From PWND01 sp964614525 (GTDB lineage Bacteria; Bacteroidota; Bacteroidia; Bacteroidales; UBA7960): DNA of 43,630 nucleotides. Below the pieces are notes generated by a model. That model made no database searches and was not told the DNA's origin. It was given only the letters and a program-made list of their open reading frames with translations. The DNA lies in contig CAZTPA010000023.1 of NCBI GenBank assembly GCA_964614525.1, positions 1 to 43,630 of the forward strand, in the 5' to 3' direction. The translations under genes and the position numbers were made by a program. Every line of letters starts with the position of its first letter. Position 1 is the stretch's first letter. Below are positions 16,794 to 25,610 of this stretch, piece after piece.

Positions 16794-18578
16794 ATGAATA
16801 CAGAATCACATATTATACCGATGTTTTTAAATCGTGCAGCCACATTTGGGAAAAAGGAAGTTTATAGATATAAAGACAGTGAGGGTAATTATCAGTTTGT
16901 CAACTGGGAAGAGCTAAAAGAGAAGGTTGATAATGTTATATCATCTTTGCATGCAATGGGAGTGAATAAAGATGATAAGATTGGTATTTTCAGCCAAAAT
17001 AAACCTCAATGGATAATTACTGATCTTGCTGCAATGGCAATTGGTGCTGTGGTCGTTCCTTTTTATGCTACAGCCGTATTAGAACAATTGAAATATATTG
17101 TTAAAGAAACTGATATGAAGCTGATGTTTGTTGGTGCTGATGAGCAAATGAACACAGCTGCGCAACTGCTTGAGGATGATAGTCCTCTTAAAAAAATTGT
17201 TTCTTTTGAAAAAGCTGAAAATAGTAATCCTGACATACTTAGTTTTGATGAGTTTCTGAAACTATCATCCGATAAAGGAATAAAAATGACTGCTGCCGAT
17301 AGATTGGAGGAATATTCTGCCGATGATTTGGCAACCATTATTTATACTTCCGGCACAACCGGCGAACCAAAAGGGGTTATGCTGAGACAGGATAATTTTA
17401 TGTATTGTTTTAATATTCATGATTCAAGGCTGGACGTGAGAAGTACTGATGTATCTCTTTGTTTTCTCCCTCTTAGCCATGTGTTTGAAAGAATGTGGAG
17501 CCATTATTTACTCTACTGCGGTGCAGTAAATGTTTTTCTTGAAAATCCTAAAGAGATAATTAGTGTTTTGCCAATTGTAAAACCAACTGTATTGTGCACT
17601 GTTCCTCGCTTTTTTGATAAAACTTTTGGTGGTATACATGATGAGGCCGCAAAATGGCCGGGTTTCAAACAGAAGATTTTCAAATGGTCTGTCGAACAGG
17701 GTATGAAAGCAATTGAGTATAAGTCAAAGAATAAAAAACTGCCCTTCGGACTAAGTTTTAAACATAGTATTGCTAATGCATTGGTGTTTAAAAAGCTTAG
17801 GTCTGTTTTTGGTGGAAATATCCGGTTTATGCCTTGTGCCGGTGCAGCAATTAATTATGATATTCTTAAGTTTTTCCATGCTGTAGGATTATTTGTAAAC
17901 TATGGCTATGGTGCTACCGAAACAACTGCAACAGTTTCTTGCTTCAAAGAGGATGAGTATTCTCTTGATACTTGTGGAAGTATAATGCCCGGTATTGATG
18001 TAAAAATTGGTGAAAATAGTGAAATCCTGGTTAAAGGAAGAACGGTTTTTTATGGTTATTATAAAAAGGAAGAAGATACAAAAGAAGTGCTTAAAGATGG
18101 CTGGTTTTATAGTGGAGATGAAGGTTATATTGATGATAATAATAACCTGATAATGCTTGATAGAATAAAAGATCTGATGAAAACTTCAGTTGGGAAATAT
18201 GTTTCTCCTCAAAAACTGGAAATGCTCTTGTCGCAGGATGAACTTGTAGAACAAATTATTGTAGTTGGCGACAACCGTCAGTATGTTAGTGCATTGGTGG
18301 TTCCTGCCATGGATAAGCTAAAGATAATTGCTAATGAACTTAATATTTCATATCAAAATGATCAGGAATTAGTTGATTCCGGAAAGATAAATGAATTTTA
18401 TCAAACACGCTTTGAAATGCTGCAAAAAGATATTGCTCCTTATGAAAAAGTTATGAAGTTTGTTTTATTGCCGGAACCATTTACGATAGAGGCCGGCACT
18501 ATGACAAGCACTCTCAAGCTGAGAAGAAGTTCTATTGAAAAAATGTATTCACGCTTCGTAGAAAAGATGTATGATTAA
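16794..18578 (+). CDS. Long-chain fatty-acid-CoA ligase (AMP-binding)
   Basis: A 594-residue adenylate-forming enzyme that activates fatty acids to acyl-CoA with ATP. Visible motifs: the P-loop TIIYTSGTTGEPKGVM (about residues 180-195), FLPLSHVFER, NYGYGATETTA (about 370, the A5 motif), YSGDEGYID (A7) and DRIKDLMKTSVGKYVSP (A8/A10 region with the catalytic Lys area). Length and motifs match the FadD15/ACSBG-like long-chain ligases common in Bacteroidota. The ATG at 16794 is chosen over a TTG two codons upstream. The stop codon overlaps by four bases the stop of the convergent acyltransferase gene, so the two share a TTAA. Being next to an LpxL-like acyltransferase suggests a shared lipid theme but not co-expression, as they face each other. 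Confidence 0.92.
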   Translation: MNTESHIIPMFLNRAATFGKKEVYRYKDSEGNYQFVNWEELKEKVDNVISSLHAMGVNKDDKIGIFSQNKPQWIITDLAAMAIGAVVVPFYATAVLEQLKYIVKETDMKLMFVGADEQMNTAAQLLEDDSPLKKIVSFEKAENSNPDILSFDEFLKLSSDKGIKMTAADRLEEYSADDLATIIYTSGTTGEPKGVMLRQDNFMYCFNIHDSRLDVRSTDVSLCFLPLSHVFERMWSHYLLYCGAVNVFLENPKEIISVLPIVKPTVLCTVPRFFDKTFGGIHDEAAKWPGFKQKIFKWSVEQGMKAIEYKSKNKKLPFGLSFKHSIANALVFKKLRSVFGGNIRFMPCAGAAINYDILKFFHAVGLFVNYGYGATETTATVSCFKEDEYSLDTCGSIMPGIDVKIGENSEILVKGRTVFYGYYKKEEDTKEVLKDGWFYSGDEGYIDDNNNLIMLDRIKDLMKTSVGKYVSPQKLEMLLSQDELVEQIIVVGDNRQYVSALVVPAMDKLKIIANELNISYQNDQELVDSGKINEFYQTRFEMLQKDIAPYEKVMKFVLLPEPFTIEAGTMTSTLKLRRSSIEKMYSRFVEKMYD

Positions 18579-19468
18579 GCTGTAATTGGGGCTTTATGCT
18601 TCCACCTGCGATGAGTCCATAGCCAACTATCAGGTTGTTTTCTGATTACAGATTCCAGCTTGCGGGCATATATTTCAGTAATTTCTCCCGTGGCATATTT
18701 CGAAGGATCTTCAACAAGTATTGAGAGTTGTAATTCATATTTTCCACGTTTTACCCTGTTTATTTCAGTGAAAACTATCGGTAATTGATTGTTTTTTGCA
18801 TGTTTCTCCGGTCCGTGCAGAAATGCAGTTTTACGTCCAAAAAAATCAATCCAATGAGCCTGTTCCGGTTTCGATGGATTTTGATCTGCTGCCATTAAAA
18901 AAACCGTGGGAGCATCCAGATATTTTTCAAAGCTTTGGCTGGTTTTTCTTATTGGGACCAGGATTGTTTCATATTTCGCACGACTTCTGAGCAAAACCTT
19001 GTTTATAAACTTATTCTTAATCGGTTTATAAAAACCCAGAATACGAAAATCTGTTTGTATTCCTGCCGACATGCTTCCCCATTCCCAATTTCCTATGTGC
19101 CCGGTTACAAGTATCAAACTTTGGCTCTTTGAGTAGTAAGGTTGTATCAATTCAGGATTCAACACTTTATGTCGTTTTTTTACAGAAGCCTTTGTCATTG
19201 TGAAGCTTTTAATACCTTCTAATAAAATGTCCGATAAATTTCTATAGATTTTCTTTATCAGTTGCTTTTTTTGTTTTTCTGTAAGATTAAGGTTTGTGTG
19301 CGAAAGATTCTGAGAGACTAAATCCGTACGATAACGAATAACACTCCTTAGCATCCATGCTACAAAATTTGAAAAGTAATACATAAGTCTGAATGGCATT
19401 AGTCCAATAAGTATTACAAACAAAAAAAAGAATAAGCTATTTAAAAAGTGTGTCAGATTTTTAATCAT
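18575..19468 (-). CDS. LpxL/HtrB-family lipid A acyltransferase-like protein
   Basis: A 297-residue membrane-anchored acyltransferase. The N-terminus has a hydrophobic segment (residues about 8-30) followed by the family pattern RLMYYFSNFVAWMLRSVIRYR. The catalytic H-x4-E motif is in TGHIGNWEWG (about residue 123), with the downstream conserved blocks MAADQNPSKPEQ, FFGRKTAFLHGPEKHA and the C-terminal PDSWLWTHRRWK. In this family such enzymes add a secondary acyl chain to lipid A from acyl-ACP at the inner leaflet. Bacteroidota often make penta-acyl lipid A with few such enzymes, so this may be the only one; which chain it adds cannot be read. The gene is monocistronic as far as visible and converges on the acyl-CoA ligase with a four-base overlap. 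Confidence 0.88.
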   Translation of the reverse strand: MIKNLTHFLNSLFFFLFVILIGLMPFRLMYYFSNFVAWMLRSVIRYRTDLVSQNLSHTNLNLTEKQKKQLIKKIYRNLSDILLEGIKSFTMTKASVKKRHKVLNPELIQPYYSKSQSLILVTGHIGNWEWGSMSAGIQTDFRILGFYKPIKNKFINKVLLRSRAKYETILVPIRKTSQSFEKYLDAPTVFLMAADQNPSKPEQAHWIDFFGRKTAFLHGPEKHAKNNQLPIVFTEINRVKRGKYELQLSILVEDPSKYATGEITEIYARKLESVIRKQPDSWLWTHRRWKHKAPITA

Positions 19469-19604
19469 GTGGACTGATTATTTTAGATTATCGGCATATG
19501 CAAAATATGTCAAATTCAATTATTATATTATGGCTTCAAAAATAATGAAATTAAGTAAGAATCTGATGTGATTGTGTTTTCGTATTGATTAGATGAGTGT
19601 GTAC

Positions 19605-20432
19605 TTATATTTTTCTTATCCCTTTATCTTCAATAGCAATTATTTTTTGCTTGTATAATGCTCCGATGGATTTTTTAAAACTTTTTTTACTCATTTGAAA
19701 AACATCGTATATCTCTTCTGCCGGACTTTTGTCATTTATTGCTATAAAGCCGTTGTGGCTTTCAAGAATATTCAGGATACCGGCAGAAAGATTGTCGATT
19801 TTATCGTAACCGGGCTTTTCAAGAATAAGATCTATTTTATTATCAGGCCTTACTTGTTTTATATATCCTTTCATTCTCATACCGGTGCTAATCTCTTTGA
19901 AAATTTGATTTTCATATAGCATACCGAGATGCTTTTGATTTACAATTGCATTATAACCTAAATCCGACCTTGTCCAAATTATCAAATCTACTTCTTCCCC
20001 TGTTTTATATTCAGCGGGTTCCATATCAAGAAAATGCTCTAAACGGGCAGAGGCTGTTATTCTTTTACTTGGAGAGTCGATATATAAAAATACAAGATAG
20101 GATTGGCCTTCTATCATTTTTGCATTTTGCTCTTTAAAAGGCACAAACAAGTCTTTGTCCAGTCCCCAATCGAGGAATGCTCCAATATTATTTACCTGCT
20201 TTACTTGCATATAAGCAAATTCATCTACCATAGCTTTTGGGCTGAGTGTAGTTGCAATGAGCCTGTCTTCAGAGTCAAAATAGATAAAAACTTCAAGCAT
20301 ATCGTCAACTTCAGTACCTTCGGGAACCCATTTTGTTGGCATTAAGATTTCTCCCGATTCTCCACCATCCAGATATATTCCAAAATCAAGAATTTTTACA
20401 ACCCTGAGGGTATTAAGTTTTCCTGCTTCCAT
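19605..20432 (-). CDS. CvfB-like S1 RNA-binding protein
   Basis: A 275-residue cytoplasmic protein of the CvfB/YitL family. It opens with an S1-like domain (GKLNTLRVVKILDFGIYLDGGESGEILMP, residues 3-32), followed by two more OB-type repeats (about 70-130, FGAFLDWG-like NNIGAFLDWGLDKDLFVP; and about 145-210) and a C-terminal winged helix (about 215-275, with SPAEEIYDVFQMSKKSFKKSIGALYKQ). CvfB of Staphylococcus binds RNA and affects virulence genes; in Bacteroidota the role is unknown. Length and domain order are complete. It lies downstream of the cold-shock gene on the same strand, but a clear terminator sits between them, so it probably has its own promoter. Confidence 0.88.
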   Translation of the reverse strand: MEAGKLNTLRVVKILDFGIYLDGGESGEILMPTKWVPEGTEVDDMLEVFIYFDSEDRLIATTLSPKAMVDEFAYMQVKQVNNIGAFLDWGLDKDLFVPFKEQNAKMIEGQSYLVFLYIDSPSKRITASARLEHFLDMEPAEYKTGEEVDLIIWTRSDLGYNAIVNQKHLGMLYENQIFKEISTGMRMKGYIKQVRPDNKIDLILEKPGYDKIDNLSAGILNILESHNGFIAINDKSPAEEIYDVFQMSKKSFKKSIGALYKQKIIAIEDKGIRKI

Positions 20433-20480
20433 TATAATTTATGTTATATATTATTCGGGTATTTTTTAGTTAAAAAAAAT

Positions 20481-20509
20481 AAAGCCCACGATTCGAACCG
20501 TGAGCTTTG
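20481..20509 (-). terminator. Terminator of the cold-shock gene
   Basis: On the minus strand AAAGCTCACG pairs with CGTGGGCTTT around a GTTCGAAT-type loop and is followed by a long T run. It lies 60 bases after the cspA-like stop codon. The plus-strand side also ends in T residues, so it may work in both directions. Confidence 0.85.
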
Positions 20510-20568
20510 TTTTTTTGCATTTTACTGTAATTTACAGTGAAGTGCATTGCATAAAGTCAAATGTAATA

Positions 20569-20760
20569 TTATACCACTTTAACGTTTACTGCGTTTAATC
20601 CTTTTTGACTTTCTTCAACTTCGTAAGTAACGGTGTCACCTTCGCTAATTTCATCGATTAAACCATTTTGATGTACAAATACATCTTTGCCACCATCTTC
20701 CGGAGTTATAAATCCAAAAGCTTTTGTTCTGTTGAAGAATTTTACTGTTCCTTTATTCAT
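20569..20760 (-). CDS. CspA-family cold-shock protein
   Basis: A 63-residue single cold-shock domain that binds single-stranded RNA or DNA. RNP1 is present as KAFGFITPE and RNP2 as DVFVHQ; the start MNKGTVKFFN is typical. It is at the short end of the family (65-70 residues) but complete. A textbook Bacteroidota promoter lies just upstream and a strong terminator just downstream, so it is a single-gene unit. The leader is only about 20 bases, unlike the long thermosensing leader of E. coli cspA, so control by a folded leader is unlikely here. Which csp paralogue it is cannot be told. Confidence 0.96.
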   Translation of the reverse strand: MNKGTVKFFNRTKAFGFITPEDGGKDVFVHQNGLIDEISEGDTVTYEVEESQKGLNAVNVKVV

Positions 20761-20784
20761 CTTTTAAAAATTTTATATGAGGTA

Positions 20785-20814
20785 CAAAAGTAATGTTTTT
20801 ATTTGAATTAGCAA
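20785..20814 (-). promoter_or_regulatory. Promoter of the cold-shock gene (TTG-19-TACTTTTG)
   Basis: On the minus strand a TTG (20814-20812) is followed by exactly 19 bases and then TACTTTTG (20792-20785), the ideal spacing of the Bacteroidota -33/-7 promoter. Transcription would start near 20779, leaving a leader of about 19 bases. Confidence 0.75.
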
Positions 20815-20892
20815 TGTTTTATATGCTTTTTTATTTTTATTTGATAGCAATTCGTCTAATAATCATACTTGAGTAGTGAATACTCTTAAAAA

Positions 20893-20937
20893 AAAACTTT
20901 TAAAATTTCGAAATTTGTCTGAAATTTTAAAAGTTTT
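20893..20937 (-). terminator. Terminator of the methyltransferase gene
   Basis: A perfect 17-base-pair AT-rich stem (AAAACTTTTAAAATTTC at 20893-20909 and its complement at 20921-20937) with an 11-base loop. On the minus strand it ends in nine T residues. It lies about 95 bases beyond the methyltransferase stop codon. Confidence 0.8.
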
Positions 20938-21029
20938 CTAAAAAATGCCTTATATTTTTTGATATCTGACAATTATTCTCTTGCAAATATCCTGATTCAA
21001 AATGGAAATAAACAAAAACCTATTAGCAA

Positions 21030-21797
21030 CTATTTTTGAAGAACATAACTATAGTAAACATACTTATTAGAAACAAATCTTTCGTAAGTTTCGGATCCTA
21101 TAGCTCCCGCAAAATTTAGTGCTATTTTATGAAGAAAGCGTGGAACAAGTTTATGAACCAGTCCTCGTCTGCGTGCATCATCTAAATCCAATGCAGCAAT
21201 AACCTCCTTATTGATAATTTTTTTCTTTAATATTTTCATTCCACAATTATCAATATCCCTGAGCATTGAATCTACATCATAATCAAATCGGAAATCTGTT
21301 ATTAAAAAATAACCTCCCGGACGCAAAATACGATAAACCTCATTTAAAAACGCCTTCATGTCAGGATATCTGTGCGATGATTCAACATTAAAGATTATAT
21401 CACGTGAATTATCTTTAAGAGCAAGTTTTTGGGCATCACCTTGCAGAAAAGAAAGATTATCCTTTTTGTAATATTTTTTGCAAAAGGAGATAGCAAGTTT
21501 ATTCAAATCTACTCCAACCGCCGATGCAGGCTTATAGGTATTAAAAAGGTATGATAATCCACCACCTCTGCCACATCCAATCTCAGCTATATCTTTTCCC
21601 TGTATTTCAATTTCTTTAGCCAGTTGGTCATATAACTGAATTGAATATCGATTTGATTCGTCCTGATTTTCAATAGTGACTTTATGTCCATTTTCAGAGA
21701 ATCCATAATTCATAAATAAAACTTCGGCATTTTTGTCAACTTTGCTGACGTACCAATACCAGATTCTGAATAAGCCTTCGCGGAAATTTATTTTCAT
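21030..21797 (-). CDS. Class I SAM-dependent methyltransferase
   Basis: A 255-residue cytoplasmic methyltransferase with motif I DIAEIGCGRGGGLSYL (about residues 69-84), an acidic ribose-binding residue in VGVDLNKLAI, and later motifs IIFNVESSHRYPDMKAFLNEVYRILRPGGYFLITDFR. The HRYPD and DFR parts resemble the methyltransferases that act on lipid or polyketide substrates (the phenolphthiocerol/fatty-acid type), but the substrate is not certain. The N-terminal ~45 residues (REGLFRIWYWYVSKVDKNAEVLFMNYGF) are typical of that group. It has its own terminator. A promoter box lies five bases before its ATG, so the mRNA may be leaderless. It is divergent from guaA with 171 bases between starts. Confidence 0.85.
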   Translation of the reverse strand: MKINFREGLFRIWYWYVSKVDKNAEVLFMNYGFSENGHKVTIENQDESNRYSIQLYDQLAKEIEIQGKDIAEIGCGRGGGLSYLFNTYKPASAVGVDLNKLAISFCKKYYKKDNLSFLQGDAQKLALKDNSRDIIFNVESSHRYPDMKAFLNEVYRILRPGGYFLITDFRFDYDVDSMLRDIDNCGMKILKKKIINKEVIAALDLDDARRRGLVHKLVPRFLHKIALNFAGAIGSETYERFVSNKYVYYSYVLQK

Positions 21798-21802
21798 GGG
21801 GG

Positions 21803-21810
21803 CAAATGTA
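21803..21810 (-). promoter_or_regulatory. -7 promoter box (TACATTTG) directly before the methyltransferase start
   Basis: Minus-strand TACATTTG ends five bases (CCCCC on that strand) before the ATG at 21797. With start of transcription normally 5-8 bases after the box, the mRNA would begin at or next to the start codon. Confidence 0.5.
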
Positions 21811-21956
21811 CAGCTTTTTTGTACTATGATAAATAATTTTTTATTTTAAAGCGATATTTTTTTTCTAATAATGATTAGCAGGATATTATATGCAAATTTT
21901 TTTTAAAAATCTTAAATTAAAAAATAAAAGCATATCTAAAAATAATCTCATATAAC

Positions 21957-21964
21957 TATCTTTG
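21957..21964 (+). promoter_or_regulatory. -7 promoter box (TATCTTTG) directly before guaA
   Basis: TATCTTTG ends four bases before the ATG at 21969. If used, transcription would begin at about the start codon, giving a leaderless message or translation from the second ATG at 21978. No -33 TTG at the usual place. Purine-responsive sites are not apparent. Confidence 0.5.
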
Positions 21965-21968
21965 CAGC

Positions 21969-23498
21969 ATGCAAGAAATGATATTAATTTTAGATTTTGG
22001 CTCTCAATATACTCAGTTGATAGCCCGACGTATTAGGGAACTCAATGTTTACTGCGAAATCCATCCATACAATTATATACCCGATTCTTTGGATGGTATA
22101 AAAGGTATAATATTGTCCGGCAGTCCTTTTAGTACTCAAGATAAAAATTCACCTAAGCCTGATCTTTCTTTTATTGGGGAGAAAATTCCCGTGCTTGGTA
22201 TTTGCTATGGTGCTCAGCTTATGGCTTTAAATATCGGTGGCAATGTTGTAGCTTCAAAAACCCGTGAATATGGAAGAGCGAATCTTTGCTTTATTGATTC
22301 TGATGAGGTTTTATTAAAAGGAGTTAAAGATAATTCGCAGGTGTGGATGTCGCATGCTGATACAATTATGAATTTGCCTGCAACATACAAGATTATTGCC
22401 AGCACCGGTGATGTGAGAGTTGCTGCCTATAAAGCAATGAACTCAGATTTTTACGGATTGCAGTTTCACCCTGAAGTTTACCATTCAACAGATGGCTTTG
22501 CTTTACTGCAAAACTTTATTGTTGATATTTGTGAGTGCAAGCAAGATTGGACTCCTGAATCCTTTATTGAAATGTCAGTTGATAATCTTAAGGAAAAAAT
22601 AGGTAAGGATAAAGTCGTTCTTGGAATTTCCGGTGGTGTTGACTCCACCGTTGCTGCTGTTTTACTGCATAAAGCTATAGGGCCGCAATTACATTGTATA
22701 TTTGTGGATAACGGACTGTTGCGTAAGAATGAATTTGAAGCAGTGCTTGACTCATATATTGATATGGGTTTGAATGTGAAAGGAGTAAGAGCTGCCGACC
22801 GCTTTCTGAAAGCTCTTGAAGGTATCACTGATCCTGAACAGAAGAGAAAGGCAATAGGAAACGCTTTTATTGAGGTATTCGATGAAGAAGCGCATAAAAT
22901 TAAAGATGTAGTATGGCTTGGACAAGGTACTATTTATCCGGATGTTATTGAATCAGTCTCTGTAAAAGGGCCTTCGGCTACTATTAAATCTCATCATAAT
23001 GTTGGTGGTTTGCCTGAGTATATGAAACTTAAAATAGTTGAACCCCTCAATAGTTTATTTAAGGATGAGGTTCGTAGAATAGGGCATGCATTAAAAATAA
23101 ATGACAAACTCTTAAGCAGACATCCTTTTCCGGGTCCCGGCCTAGGAATTAGGATTTTGAGCGATATTACTCCCGCAAAAGTAAAAATACTTCAGGAAGT
23201 TGATGATATATTTATCAGAGGTTTACGGGATAATGATTTGTATGATAGCGTTTGGCAGGCATTTGCAGTATTACTGCCGGTTCAGTCTGTTGGTGTTATG
23301 GGAGACGAACGAACCTATGAAAATGTTGTTTGCCTCAGAGCCGTTTCTTCAACTGATGGTATGACTGCAGATTGGTCACACCTTCCTTATGAATTTCTTG
23401 CAAAAGTTTCAAGTGATATTATTAATAAGGTTAAAGGTGTAAACAGGGTAGTTTACGATATTAGCTCTAAACCTCCTTCGACAATTGAATGGGAATAA
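21969..23498 (+). CDS. guaA: GMP synthase (glutamine-hydrolysing)
   Basis: A 509-residue enzyme that converts XMP to GMP using ATP and ammonia from glutamine, the last step of guanylate synthesis. The N-terminal class I amidotransferase domain (about 1-195) has nucleophile Cys79 in VLGICYG and His167/Glu169 in FHPEV. The ATP-pyrophosphatase domain has the PP-loop SGGVDS (221-226) and LGQGTIYPDVIES. The C-terminal dimerisation domain contains RHPFPGPGLGIR and ends SKPPSTIEWE, the nearly invariant terminus of GuaA. Length is normal. The start may be 21969 or 21978 (MILILDFGSQYTQ), as the promoter box is so close. A LysM protein gene follows 36 bases after the stop with no terminator, so the two are probably co-transcribed. 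Confidence 0.98.
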   Translation: MQEMILILDFGSQYTQLIARRIRELNVYCEIHPYNYIPDSLDGIKGIILSGSPFSTQDKNSPKPDLSFIGEKIPVLGICYGAQLMALNIGGNVVASKTREYGRANLCFIDSDEVLLKGVKDNSQVWMSHADTIMNLPATYKIIASTGDVRVAAYKAMNSDFYGLQFHPEVYHSTDGFALLQNFIVDICECKQDWTPESFIEMSVDNLKEKIGKDKVVLGISGGVDSTVAAVLLHKAIGPQLHCIFVDNGLLRKNEFEAVLDSYIDMGLNVKGVRAADRFLKALEGITDPEQKRKAIGNAFIEVFDEEAHKIKDVVWLGQGTIYPDVIESVSVKGPSATIKSHHNVGGLPEYMKLKIVEPLNSLFKDEVRRIGHALKINDKLLSRHPFPGPGLGIRILSDITPAKVKILQEVDDIFIRGLRDNDLYDSVWQAFAVLLPVQSVGVMGDERTYENVVCLRAVSSTDGMTADWSHLPYEFLAKVSSDIINKVKGVNRVVYDISSKPPSTIEWE

Positions 23499-23534
23499 AT
23501 TTGTTATTACAATAATTTGCATTATATTTCGTAA

Positions 23535-25610
23535 TTGAAAAAAACATTTACTATTTTGAACTTTACTAAATTAGTTTTTCTTCTTCTGGCTCTATTATGT
23601 GTGAACGAAGTTTCAGGCATGCAGAATCAAGAAATAATTCCTTCCAAAACAATTCAGTTGGTGGATGGAGAAGAATATTACTTCCACGCTGTACGCCATG
23701 GACATACTCTGTATTCAATCTCAAAAGCTTACGGTGTGTCTCAGGATGATATTATTAAAGCGAATCCGGAGATTAAATACGGTTTAAAGTATAATCAGAT
23801 GATAAAAATTCCTGTATTGCAAAATAAAGATAAACAGGAGATAGATTATATTGAACATGAAGTTAAGCGTAAGGAAACTCTCTATGGTATTTCTAAACAA
23901 TATGAAATTGCCCAGGAAACAATTTTAGAACACAATCCCAAAGCAAGAAAAGGTTTAAAAACCAAGCAAATTCTTAAAATACCTGTTAAAAAAGAGCCAG
24001 ATGAAAATGACAAGACAGAAGTAGAAGATGATAGAGAAAATTTTATTTACTATACTGCAAATAAAGGAGACACTCCTTATGGTATTTCCAGATTGTTCGA
24101 TCTTCCTATGGATACCCTTGCTATTTATAATCCTGATTTTCTTGATGGTGTTAGTGCAGGTCAAAAGATTATTATTCCTCGTTATAAATATCTGCAACAA
24201 GATGAAAAGAACCTGAGCTTTTATAATGATAGCATAATTGACGCCGAAAAAAAGAAAAAAGATTCTGAATTATTGTATGATGAAGAGTATTGTAATGACC
24301 CTGTTTTGAAAGATCATTATAATGTTGCATTAATGATACCACTATTTCTTGAGGAAATTACCGATGAAGATCTCGATTCCAAAAAATTACCATTAAACCA
24401 TCCGTCTTTTGCTTTTTTGCAGTTTTATGAAGGAGTAATGATAGCACTTGACTCAATAGAAAGTTCAGGAGTTGATTTTACAGTGCATGTTTTTGATGTC
24501 TGTGAAGATTCTCACAAAGCATTAAAAGCTGTCAATAGTAAGAAATTTTCAGAAATGGATATAATTATAGGACCCTTTTTTGAAGAATCTTTAAAAAAAG
24601 TGGCATACTATGCTGAGAGAAATAATATAGCACTCATTAGTCCTATGTATTCTAATAATGAACAGCTAAAAATTTCCCGCAATGTATTACAGCTCACTCC
24701 GTCTTTAGAATTGCAATTGCAGGATTTGGCAGACTTTATTCTTAGCGAAAAGTATGAAGATCAAAATATTGTGCTTATTCATAGTGATCAGCAGAATGTT
24801 ATTGGTACAATTAAGTGGTTCAGAGATTATTTGAATGCTAATATTAACCGAAAACAGTACTTAAAAGATAGTCTTAATCTGGCTAGAATTGAACCTTATT
24901 TTCACAAAAACTCATATGTGGGTGAAAAAACAAGCAGCTTTTATCTTTTTAATGACACTTTGATTAATGCTCAGGAAAATTCCACTTCCGATTCACTCGA
25001 TACCCTCGTGGATTATATGAATAGTGAAAATATTAAGGAGGTATCTCTTGCAAAGGATAGCTTAGGAACTATCGTAAATTCACTGGATTCATTACGTGAG
25101 AATATTGTTATTGCCTTAGTTGGAGGAAATGTCCATGTTTCTAATGTTCTTAGAGAATTGCATAATTATAAAGACACATTTGATGTAATGGTATTTGGAA
25201 CTCCTCAATGGAGATATTTGGAAAGCATTGACCTCGAATATTTTCACAGTCTGGATGTTCATTTATTTGCCCCTGATTTTATTGATTATTCTGATAAAAA
25301 TATTCAGGATTTTATTATGAAATTTAGAGATAAATATAATACTGAACCTAATTCAGATGCTTTTGCCGGTGTCAATACAGCTTTCTATTTCTTTAACGCA
25401 TTGAAATTATATGGGACGGAATTTCATAAATGCATAGGCCTCTTGAATATGGAACTTGTCTTTCAAAATCCATATCATTTTCAAAAGACTTTTGGTGAAG
25501 ACGGAGGATGGGAAAATAAAAAATCCACCATTATAACTTTTAAAGATTATAGAATGATGGATGTTAGAAAACCTTTATACGAAAAAACCTCTACTACCTC
25601 AGATCATTAA
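23535..25610 (+). CDS. Triple-LysM protein with type 1 periplasmic-binding fold
   Basis: A 691-residue exported protein that should bind peptidoglycan. The TTG at 23535 is the likely start because the signal peptide follows at once (MKKTFTILNFTKLVFLLLAL) and no ATG occurs before it; no proper lipobox is seen. Three LysM repeats follow at about residues 49-94, 106-151 and 170-215 (HTLYSISKAYGVSQDDIIKANP, ETLYGISKQYEI, DTPYGISRLFDL). A charged linker leads to a long domain (about 255-680) resembling the receptor family of branched-chain amino-acid binding proteins (NVALMIPLFLEE, FLQFYEGVMIALDSIES, MDIIIGPFFEESLKKVAYYAERNNIALISPM, DAFAGVNTAFYFFNALK). There is no transporter nearby. The type 1 fold joined to wall binding recalls the LpoA activator of penicillin-binding proteins, an inference only. 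It overlaps the convergent lolA-like gene by 17 bases. Confidence 0.88.
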   Translation: MKKTFTILNFTKLVFLLLALLCVNEVSGMQNQEIIPSKTIQLVDGEEYYFHAVRHGHTLYSISKAYGVSQDDIIKANPEIKYGLKYNQMIKIPVLQNKDKQEIDYIEHEVKRKETLYGISKQYEIAQETILEHNPKARKGLKTKQILKIPVKKEPDENDKTEVEDDRENFIYYTANKGDTPYGISRLFDLPMDTLAIYNPDFLDGVSAGQKIIIPRYKYLQQDEKNLSFYNDSIIDAEKKKKDSELLYDEEYCNDPVLKDHYNVALMIPLFLEEITDEDLDSKKLPLNHPSFAFLQFYEGVMIALDSIESSGVDFTVHVFDVCEDSHKALKAVNSKKFSEMDIIIGPFFEESLKKVAYYAERNNIALISPMYSNNEQLKISRNVLQLTPSLELQLQDLADFILSEKYEDQNIVLIHSDQQNVIGTIKWFRDYLNANINRKQYLKDSLNLARIEPYFHKNSYVGEKTSSFYLFNDTLINAQENSTSDSLDTLVDYMNSENIKEVSLAKDSLGTIVNSLDSLRENIVIALVGGNVHVSNVLRELHNYKDTFDVMVFGTPQWRYLESIDLEYFHSLDVHLFAPDFIDYSDKNIQDFIMKFRDKYNTEPNSDAFAGVNTAFYFFNALKLYGTEFHKCIGLLNMELVFQNPYHFQKTFGEDGGWENKKSTIITFKDYRMMDVRKPLYEKTSTTSDH

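Noticed and set aside
20481..20509. A tRNA T-arm-like GTTCGAATC sequence on the minus strand
   Set aside because: It is the loop of a terminator hairpin after the cold-shock gene; there is no acceptor stem, anticodon arm or D arm around it.
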